Shown: one piece after another, positions 1 to 5,322 of the stretch | Layout: each line of letters begins with the position of its first letter | Numbering within the stretch: the first letter of the stretch is position 1 | Origin: Limnohabitans sp. | GTDB lineage: Bacteria > Pseudomonadota > Gammaproteobacteria > Burkholderiales > Burkholderiaceae_C | Length of the DNA: 5,322 nt | Direction of reading: 5' to 3' | Assembly (NCBI GenBank): GCA_018883305.1 | Contig: VEQI01000247.1 | Span: 1-5,322, forward strand | Notes under the pieces: model-generated | Database searches by the model: none | What the model was told of the DNA's origin: nothing | The model's input: only the letters and a program-made list of their open reading frames with translations | Translations under genes and position numbers: made by a program

Positions 1-1
1 G

Positions 2-2518
2 CAATCCGCGCAAGCTGACATCGAACGTGAATCGCTGTTGGAACAGGCAGAACAGGTGGCCGAACAAGGGGCCTTGCTGCAAGCCCAGGTGGAAGAGCAA
101 ACCGACCAGCTACCCAACCTGGAAGATGCACAACAGGCCGCTCAGCAAAAGGCGGATGCACAACGCAACCAGGTGACAGAAGTGCAGCAGCAATTGCAAG
201 TGCTTTCGGCCGAACAACGTAATGTGCAAGAGCAATCCATGCAGCTGGAGACCCGGCGCGAGCGTTTGCTGGCGGATAAACGCGGCCTGGATGCGCCCGA
301 TGAGCAACGCGTGCAGCAGTCGCAAGCGCAGTTGCAGCAAGCACAGGAAAACGCCGAGGTGCTGGACGCGCAATTGCATGAACTGCAAGAGCAGGTGCCG
401 CAACTGGACGATGCTCGTCGCGAAGCCCAGCAACGCCTCAATGACGAGACCGCCAAGCAGGCCGACCTGACCGCACGATTGGAAGCCTTGCAGGCTCTGC
501 AAGAGCGCGTCAAAACCGATGGCAAGCTGCAACCCTGGTTGGCCAAGCACGGGATGGATGGCTTGCAGGGCTTGTGGAGCCGACTGCACATCGAGTCGGG
601 CTGGGAGAACGCACTGGAGTCTGCCCTGCGTGAGCGCTTGAATGCGCTGGAGGTCAGCCGGCTGGAGATGATCACCGCCCTGGCCACCGATCCGCCGCCA
701 GCCAAGCTCACCTTCTACGCCATGCCCTCGGGCGCCGCGGGCAGCGGTGCAGTGACGTTGCCACGCTTGAGTGATTTGTTGCGTCTGAATGATGCGGGCT
801 TGAAAACGCTGCTGGACGCCTGGCTGGAGGGATGCTTCACCGCACCGGATTTGTCGCAGGCCATGACGCATCGCGATTCGCTGCAGGCAGGCCAGTGGAT
901 TCTGGTACCCCAAGGACATGCCGTCAGCCGTCACAGCGTGAACTTCTATGCGCCAGACAGCGAACAGGCCGGCCTGTTGGCACGGGCGCAGGAAATTGAA
1001 AATCTGGAAAAGCAGCGTCGTGCCCAGACCTTCATTCATGAAGAGTCCCGTGCCCACCTGGTGCGCGCCGAAGCCGCGTATGCCGATGCCAGCCAGCGTC
1101 TGGTGGAGCTGCGTCGCGAAGCCACGCAAGCGCAGGCGCAAGCCCACGAACTGCAAGTTGAAACCCTGCGTCTGACCCAGCAAGCTGATCAGGCCCGCGC
1201 GCGTTCCACACAGATTGACACGGACCTGGCCGAAGTGGACGCACAATTGGCCACACTGCAAGAACGCAGCGCCGCCGCCGATGCCCGCTTTGAAGAACTG
1301 GACATGATGCTGGCCGACAGTCAAGAGCGGCACGCGCAGCTGGATGAACAGGTCATGAACGCTCAGCGACGGCTGCAAGAAGCCCGCGAACAGTTGCGCA
1401 GCCTGGAGCGCCAGGCACAAGAAGCCGACTTCCAACGCCGCAGCCATATCACCCGCGAGGCCGAGCTGCAGCGCATGATTCAGGCGGCTGCCCAGCAGTC
1501 CACCCAGTTGCAGGCTGAGCAAGTCAAGCTGCAAGAAGAATTCGAGCGCCTCAGCGATGTGGCCGCACAAGCCGGATTGCAAGCCGCGTTGGCCGTCAAG
1601 TCCGAGCGTGAGGCCACCCTGGGCGCACGCCGTAGTCAGTACGACGACCTCACCGCCAAGTTGCGTGCCAGCGATGAGCAACGCCTCAAGATCGAGCGCA
1701 ACCTCGACCCCATGCGTCAGCGCATCACCGATCTGCAACTCAAAGAACAAGCGGCTCGCTTGGGCGTGGAGCAGTTTGCGCAGCAACTGGCCGAGGCCCA
1801 GGCCGACCTGGACGCCGTCGCCCAATCCATCGAGGCCGATGGTGTTCGCCTCTCGGGTCTGCAATCCGAGATCGACCGACTGCAGCGCGACATTCAAGCC
1901 CTGGGCGCGGTCAACCTGGCAGCGCTGGATGAATTGAGCACCGCCCGCGAACGCAAGACCTTCCTGGACGCCCAGTCTGCCGACCTGACAGACGCCATGA
2001 ACACGCTGGAAGACGCCATTCGCAAGATCGATGGTGAAACCCGCGAGTTGCTGGGCAGCACGTTTGCGACGGTCAATGAGCACTTTGGGCGCATGTTCCC
2101 CGAGCTCTTTGGGGGGGGCAACGCCCGACTGATCATGACCGGTGAAGAGATCCTGGACTCGGGCGTGCAGGTGATGGCACAGCCCCCGGGCAAGAAGAAC
2201 CAGACCATCCATCTGCTATCGGGTGGGGAGAAGGCGCTCACCGCGATTGCGCTGGTGTTTGCCATTTTCCAGCTCAACCCGGCGCCTTTTTGCTTGCTGG
2301 ACGAGGTGGACGCACCGCTGGACGATGCCAACACCGAACGCTATGCACGCTTGGTGGCCAGCATGTCCAAGGAAACCCAGTTCCTGTTTATCTCCCACAA
2401 CAAGATTGCGATGGAGATGGCTGAGCAACTCATCGGCGTGACCATGCAGGAGCAGGGCGTCTCTCGTATCGTGGCGGTCGACATGGAGTCGGCTGTGTCC
2501 ATGGCGGAATCCACTTAA
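2..2518 (+). CDS. smc: Chromosome segregation/condensation ATPase SMC, C-terminal 838 residues (5' end outside window)
   Basis: SMC forms a DNA-embracing dimer that compacts and segregates the nucleoid, normally with ScpA and ScpB. The frame is open from base 2, so the gene begins upstream; the TTG at 38 lies in the middle of a coiled coil and is not the start. Window residues 1 to about 170 are Gln/Glu/Ala-rich coiled coil. About 171-330 are the hinge (WENALESALRERL, PAKLTFY). About 331-665 are the returning coil, ending near LGAVNLAALDE (from 634). The rest is the C-terminal ATPase lobe, with FGGG, signature LSGGEKALTA (from 739), Walker B CLLDEVDAPLDD (Asp767, Glu768) and H-loop ISHNK (His799). 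Walker A is in the missing N-terminal lobe. SMCs are usually about 1,150-1,200 residues, so roughly 330 are missing. The hinge lacks the Gly-Gly motif of B. subtilis-type SMC. The reading frame is intact. The TAA is followed after 22 bases by the zipA-like gene. The family call is very secure. Confidence 0.97.
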   Translation, partial: QSAQADIERESLLEQAEQVAEQGALLQAQVEEQTDQLPNLEDAQQAAQQKADAQRNQVTEVQQQLQVLSAEQRNVQEQSMQLETRRERLLADKRGLDAPDEQRVQQSQAQLQQAQENAEVLDAQLHELQEQVPQLDDARREAQQRLNDETAKQADLTARLEALQALQERVKTDGKLQPWLAKHGMDGLQGLWSRLHIESGWENALESALRERLNALEVSRLEMITALATDPPPAKLTFYAMPSGAAGSGAVTLPRLSDLLRLNDAGLKTLLDAWLEGCFTAPDLSQAMTHRDSLQAGQWILVPQGHAVSRHSVNFYAPDSEQAGLLARAQEIENLEKQRRAQTFIHEESRAHLVRAEAAYADASQRLVELRREATQAQAQAHELQVETLRLTQQADQARARSTQIDTDLAEVDAQLATLQERSAAADARFEELDMMLADSQERHAQLDEQVMNAQRRLQEAREQLRSLERQAQEADFQRRSHITREAELQRMIQAAAQQSTQLQAEQVKLQEEFERLSDVAAQAGLQAALAVKSEREATLGARRSQYDDLTAKLRASDEQRLKIERNLDPMRQRITDLQLKEQAARLGVEQFAQQLAEAQADLDAVAQSIEADGVRLSGLQSEIDRLQRDIQALGAVNLAALDELSTARERKTFLDAQSADLTDAMNTLEDAIRKIDGETRELLGSTFATVNEHFGRMFPELFGGGNARLIMTGEEILDSGVQVMAQPPGKKNQTIHLLSGGEKALTAIALVFAIFQLNPAPFCLLDEVDAPLDDANTERYARLVASMSKETQFLFISHNKIAMEMAEQLIGVTMQEQGVSRIVAVDMESAVSMAEST
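2111..2118 (+). repeat. G8 homopolymer run inside the smc head region
   Basis: Eight consecutive G bases encode the first part of the conserved FGGGNA segment (codons GGG GGG GGC). It is the longest single-base run I noticed in the window. Runs of this length can slip during replication or transcription. Here the frame is intact, and alternative glycine codons could have broken the run without changing the protein. Confidence 0.85.
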
Positions 2519-2528
2519 TGCATCGACG

Positions 2529-2533
2529 AAGGA
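2529..2533 (+). promoter_or_regulatory. Shine-Dalgarno site of the zipA-like gene
   Basis: AAGGA within GAAGGAAGA lies 7 bases before the ATG at 2541. This is good spacing and fixes that ATG as the start. The site lies just downstream of the smc stop, so ribosomes finishing smc would pass directly over it, which suggests translational coupling. Confidence 0.8.
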
Positions 2534-2540
2534 AGACGGC

Positions 2541-3644
2541 ATGAGTACCCTGCAAGTCGCCCTGGCCATTGCTGGCGGCGTGGTGTTGGCGGGCGTGGTG
2601 GCCCACAGCGCCTGGACCTCACGCAAAAGCAAACCCCGTCAGGCCGAGCCTGCCATCGAACGAACAGAACCCCGTGAGCCCGGCTTGCACACGGAGGGTG
2701 AGTCCACGGTGCCGTCTCGCTTCTCCGATGAATTGCAGGCACAGCGCGAAGCCTTTGGTGCCTCGGACCCCATGCCCGGCGATGGGTTTGATGTGGGCAG
2801 TGTCATGCCTGCACCAGAGAAGCGCCAATCCCTGGACGCGCTGATCGACATCATTGCACCGATTGAAATTGAATCACCCGCCTCTGGCGATGCCGCCCTG
2901 GCGGCCATGCCCACCACGCGTCGCGTGGGGACCAAGCATTTCAGCATTGAAGGCCTGAACACAGAAAGTGGCGAATGGGAGCAACCCCGCCCCGGTCAAC
3001 GCTACAGCGCTTTCCAGGCGGGCGTGCAACTGGCCAACCGGATGGGGGCCCTCAACGAGATTGAGTTTTCTGAATTCGTCATGAAGACGCGTGCCTTTGC
3101 CGATGCACTGGATGCGGAGCCCGAATTCCCCGAAATGCTGGAAGAAGTTGCGCGTGCGCGTGAACTCGATCACTTTGCCGGTGCCCATGATGCGCAATTG
3201 AGCTTCACCCTCAAGGCGCTGGACTTGCCCTGGAGCCCTGGCTATGTGCAACAAAATGCGGCCCGCCTGGGCTTTGTGCCGGGTGTGTTGCCGGGTCGAA
3301 TGGTCATTCCAGCTCCTGTGGTGGGCTTGCCGCCCATCCTGGATTTGAGCTTTGATTCCCAGGCCGCCCTGGCAGATGACCCTTCGCTCTCAGCCATCCG
3401 CCAACTCACCTTGACGCTGGATGTGCCTCAGGTGGATCGGCAGGAAGAGCCGTTTGCCCGCATGTGCTTTGTCGCGACCGAGCTCGCGCGGATCATGGAC
3501 GGCATGGTGACCGATGACCACGGACAGACCTTGTCCCAGAACGCCATTCAAAGCATCCAACAGGACTTGAACGCCCTGTACGACACGCTGGATGCGCGCG
3601 ACCTCTCCGCTGGATCGCCGCAGGCACGTCGCTTGTTTAGCTAA
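2541..3644 (+). CDS. zipA: ZipA-like membrane-anchored cell division protein (FtsZ-binding)
   Basis: ZipA anchors FtsZ filaments to the inner membrane and stabilises the early Z ring. The 367-residue product starts with one hydrophobic segment (about residues 5-25) followed at once by SRKSKPR. That fits an N-terminal anchor with the rest in the cytoplasm, the ZipA topology. Residues 30-96 are a Pro/Glu/Ser-rich, probably disordered linker. From about 97 to the end is a folded alpha/beta region whose last part (about 216-360) fits the ZipA C-terminal domain: a strand around LTLTLDVP, a helix FARMCFVATELARIM (from 305), VTDDHGQTLS, and a final helix before GSPQARRLFS. E. coli ZipA is 328 residues with a domain of about 140; here the folded part is about 265 and may contain an extra copy. 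The start is fixed by a good ribosome binding site. The position between smc and ligA strongly supports the call, as sequence likeness to E. coli ZipA is weak. FtsZ binding itself is inferred. Confidence 0.85.
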   Translation: MSTLQVALAIAGGVVLAGVVAHSAWTSRKSKPRQAEPAIERTEPREPGLHTEGESTVPSRFSDELQAQREAFGASDPMPGDGFDVGSVMPAPEKRQSLDALIDIIAPIEIESPASGDAALAAMPTTRRVGTKHFSIEGLNTESGEWEQPRPGQRYSAFQAGVQLANRMGALNEIEFSEFVMKTRAFADALDAEPEFPEMLEEVARARELDHFAGAHDAQLSFTLKALDLPWSPGYVQQNAARLGFVPGVLPGRMVIPAPVVGLPPILDLSFDSQAALADDPSLSAIRQLTLTLDVPQVDRQEEPFARMCFVATELARIMDGMVTDDHGQTLSQNAIQSIQQDLNALYDTLDARDLSAGSPQARRLFS

Positions 3645-3651
3645 AGGCATG
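3642..3651 (+). other. zipA stop / ligA start junction with 4-base spacer
   Basis: The zipA-like TAA (3642-3644) is separated by AGGC from the ATG at 3649. The only purine-rich Shine-Dalgarno-like sequence (AAAGG, 3643-3647) ends one base before the ATG, too close for standard initiation. Initiation of ligA therefore probably depends on ribosomes terminating on zipA, or uses the in-frame ATG at 3685. This is inference from spacing only. Confidence 0.6.
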
Positions 3652-5322
3652 AACACGCCTGACCTGTTTGGTCCGCACGACAGCATGCATGCGGGTGAGG
3701 GCCGTGATGGCCCTACATCACTGGCGTCCACACCCTTGACCTCAGATAAGGAGACGTTTCAAGCGCAGGCCCGCCGTTTGCGAGAGCAGTTGCATGCGCA
3801 TGCGCACCGTTATTACGTGCTGGACGAGCCCAGCATCCCCGACGCAGAATACGACCGACTGTTTCAGCAACTGCAAGCCCTGGAATCCGCCCATCCGGAG
3901 TTGCAGACACCGGATTCACCCACACAGCGCGTGGGCGGACAAGCGCTCACCGCCTTTACGCCGGTTCGGCATGGCGTCCCCATGCTCAGCATCCGCACCG
4001 AGACCGATACCGAGGCCAGCGGGGCCGACAATTTCGATGCCCGCATTCGCAAAGAATTGGGCCTGGTTGAGACGGATGAGGCCGTCACATACGTGGCTGA
4101 ATTGAAGTTTGACGGCCTGGCCATCAGTCTGCGCTACGAGCAGGGTGTGTTGGTGCAAGCGGCCACCCGTGGAGATGGTGAGACGGGTGAGGACGTGACG
4201 CAGAACATCCGCACCATTGGACAAATTCCCTTGCGCTTGCAACCGCTCGATGGCAACGAACCGCTCCCCAACGTGATCGAGGTCCGAGGCGAGGTTTACA
4301 TGCGTCGAGATGACTTCGAGGCCCTCAATGAACGTCAGCGTGCGCGGATTGCTGCCGGTGCCAAGCAGGAAAAAACCTTTGTCAATCCACGTAACGCTGC
4401 AGCTGGTGCCGTTCGACAACTGGATCCCGCCATCGCTGCCCAGCGTCCTTTGAGTTTCTTTGCGTATGGCTTGGGTCTGTGCGAGCCCGTGCAAGCGATG
4501 AACATGCAGACCCATTGGGATTTGCTGATGCGTTTGAAGGCCTGGGGTTTCCCGGTTTGCGAGCACGGCAGCCGTGTCCTGGGTGCGAAGGGGTTGGTGG
4601 ATTTTCATGCGCGCATGGGCGCCTTGCGTGACCGTTTGCCGTTTGACATCGATGGGGTGGTCTACAAGGTGGACCGTCTGGACTGGCAGCAGCAACTGGG
4701 TTTTGTCACCCGTGAGCCACGCTGGGCGGTGGCTCACAAATACCCCGCGCAAGAACAACTCACCACGGTGCAAGCCATTGAGGTGCAGGTGGGCCGCACG
4801 GGCAAGCTCACGCCCGTGGCTAAGCTCGCGCCAGTGTTTGTGGGTGGGGTGACGGTCACCAATGCCACCTTGCACAACGAGGACGAAGCCCTGCGCAAAG
4901 ACGTGCGAGTGGGGGACACGGTCATCGTACGGCGTGCCGGTGATGTCATTCCCGAAGTGGTGTCCGTCGTGATGGAGCGCCGTCCACCCGACACACAGCC
5001 CTTTCAGATGCCGCGTCAGTGCCCCATTTGCAGCAGTGACGCGGTGCGCGAAGAAGGCGAGGCCGATTACCGCTGCACCGGTGGTTTGTTTTGCAGTGGC
5101 CAACGCAAACAAGCCTTCCTGCATTTTGCCCAGCGACGCGCGCTGGACATCGAGGATTTGGGTGAAAAGCTGATTGACCAGTTGGTGGATGGCAACATCG
5201 TGCACAGTTTGCCGGACTTGTACCGACTGGGGTTGACCGCGTTGACACAACTCGATCGCATGGCGGACAAGTCCGCGCAGAACGTGCTGGTCACCAGCCT
5301 GGAAGAACGCCTGAAGGCGGTG
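3649..5322 (+). CDS. ligA: NAD-dependent DNA ligase LigA, N-terminal 558 residues (3' end outside window)
   Basis: LigA seals nicks in duplex DNA using NAD+, joining Okazaki fragments and finishing repair. Residues 1-35 are an extension absent from E. coli LigA. Domain Ia follows, with YY (55-56), Asp65, Tyr68 and Asp69 matching its NMN-binding residues. The adenylation domain has ELKFDG with nucleophile Lys153, EVRGEVYM (Glu215), DIDGVVYKVD (Lys340) and HKYPAQE (Lys364). The OB fold starts at VGRTGKLTPVA. The zinc finger is Cys458, Cys461, Cys476 and Cys482, spaced exactly as E. coli C408/C411/C426/C432. The helix-hairpin-helix domain is entered (DIEDLGEKLIDQLV, KSAQNV) and cut by the window edge. 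By the E. coli length of 671, about 160 residues including BRCT are missing. Every catalytic residue I checked is present, so it should be active. Start: ATG 3649 is preferred because it sits 4 bases after the zipA stop; ATG 3685 is possible. SIRTETD replaces the usual SLDN at 114-120. Confidence 0.97.
   Translation, partial: MNTPDLFGPHDSMHAGEGRDGPTSLASTPLTSDKETFQAQARRLREQLHAHAHRYYVLDEPSIPDAEYDRLFQQLQALESAHPELQTPDSPTQRVGGQALTAFTPVRHGVPMLSIRTETDTEASGADNFDARIRKELGLVETDEAVTYVAELKFDGLAISLRYEQGVLVQAATRGDGETGEDVTQNIRTIGQIPLRLQPLDGNEPLPNVIEVRGEVYMRRDDFEALNERQRARIAAGAKQEKTFVNPRNAAAGAVRQLDPAIAAQRPLSFFAYGLGLCEPVQAMNMQTHWDLLMRLKAWGFPVCEHGSRVLGAKGLVDFHARMGALRDRLPFDIDGVVYKVDRLDWQQQLGFVTREPRWAVAHKYPAQEQLTTVQAIEVQVGRTGKLTPVAKLAPVFVGGVTVTNATLHNEDEALRKDVRVGDTVIVRRAGDVIPEVVSVVMERRPPDTQPFQMPRQCPICSSDAVREEGEADYRCTGGLFCSGQRKQAFLHFAQRRALDIEDLGEKLIDQLVDGNIVHSLPDLYRLGLTALTQLDRMADKSAQNVLVTSLEERLKAV
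3698..3714 (+). other. Small perfect hairpin in the ligA N-terminal extension
   Basis: AGGGCC (3698-3703) and GGCCCT (3709-3714) are perfect inverted repeats around a 5-base loop, about 50 bases into ligA. The stem is G/C-rich but short and no T run follows, so it is not a terminator. It lies in a weakly constrained part of the gene and could affect early elongation. A chance occurrence is also plausible at this base composition. Confidence 0.4.
3791..3807 (+). repeat. Overlapping GCATGC-based palindromes in an alternating purine-pyrimidine tract
   Basis: This 17-base tract alternates strictly between pyrimidine and purine. It contains two overlapping perfect 12-base palindromes, GCATGCGCATGC (3792-3803) and TGCGCATGCGCA (3795-3806). 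It codes for the His-Ala-His part of the first LigA helix. A related 10-base palindrome GCATGCATGC lies upstream at 3683-3692. The bases are certain; a function is not. Confidence 0.6.

Noticed and set aside
38..40. TTG as the start of the first gene
   Set aside because: The frame is open to the left edge and the region is mid coiled coil of SMC; no initiation context was seen.
50..480. CAG/CAA-rich stretch as a tandem repeat
   Set aside because: The Gln-rich pattern follows from coiled-coil composition; I see no fixed repeat unit.
110..2212. A 700-codon open frame on the - strand opposite smc
   Set aside because: It is in exact codon register with smc, so a stop would need a sense TTA, CTA or TCA codon. 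These are rare in this G/C-biased gene; the frame is bounded by CTA leucine codons at 110 and 2216. The sense strand encodes unmistakable SMC motifs.
2216..2632. 138-codon - strand frame crossing the smc-zipA junction
   Set aside because: No ribosome binding site or recognisable domain was seen, and it overlaps the most conserved part of the SMC head.
3698..3714. Hairpin as a transcription terminator after zipA
   Set aside because: The stem is only 6 base pairs, no T run follows, and it lies inside the ligA reading frame.
3748..3753. AAGGAG as a ribosome binding site for a shorter LigA
   Set aside because: No ATG, GTG or TTG follows in frame at a usable distance; the next in-frame candidate is a TTG at 3778, which is too far and would cut into the first conserved helix.
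3916..5250. A 444-codon open frame on the - strand opposite ligA
   Set aside because: It is again in codon register with the sense gene and explained by the lack of TTA, CTA and TCA codons. The sense strand encodes all LigA motifs, and the antisense protein shows no recognisable domain.

Overview
The window is an ordinary-looking, densely packed stretch of chromosome from a proteobacterium. It is most likely a betaproteobacterium of the order Burkholderiales, with a Comamonadaceae-like flavour. The reasons are the G/C-rich third codon positions, the gene order smc-zipA-ligA, an SMC with a divergent proteobacterial-type hinge, an unusually long ZipA-like protein, and a LigA carrying 'SIRTETD' where most LigA have 'SLDN'. 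The taxonomic placement is inference from recalled family features; no search was run.

Layout: three genes, all on the + strand, fill almost the whole window. Bases 2-2518 are the C-terminal 838 codons of the chromosome-condensation ATPase SMC: half of the coiled coil, the hinge, the returning coil and the C-terminal ATPase lobe. A 22-base gap with a good ribosome binding site leads to a 367-codon membrane-anchored protein at 2541-3644. It is best called a ZipA-like FtsZ-binding division protein. Only 4 bases later (3649), NAD-dependent DNA ligase LigA begins and runs off the right edge after 558 codons. It lacks the end of its helix-hairpin-helix domain and its BRCT domain. There is no gene-free stretch over 300 bases, and I see no RNA gene, mobile element, CRISPR array, promoter or terminator.

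The tight spacing suggests one transcription unit with translational coupling, its promoter lying upstream of the window. The genes join three steps of the chromosome cycle: DNA compaction and segregation (SMC), tethering of FtsZ to the membrane at the division site (ZipA), and nick sealing in replication and repair (LigA). The same order is known in other proteobacteria, for example Pseudomonas, and zipA and ligA are neighbours in E. coli.

I found no evidence of a wholly new system. The observations most worth a second look are a possible duplicated, degenerate ZipA-C-type fold inside the long ZipA-like protein; an N-terminal LigA extension opening with a clamp-binding-like 'PDLF'; a charge swap plus insertion next to the LigA active site; a G8 run inside the conserved SMC head; and an 8-codon ORF bridging smc and zipA.
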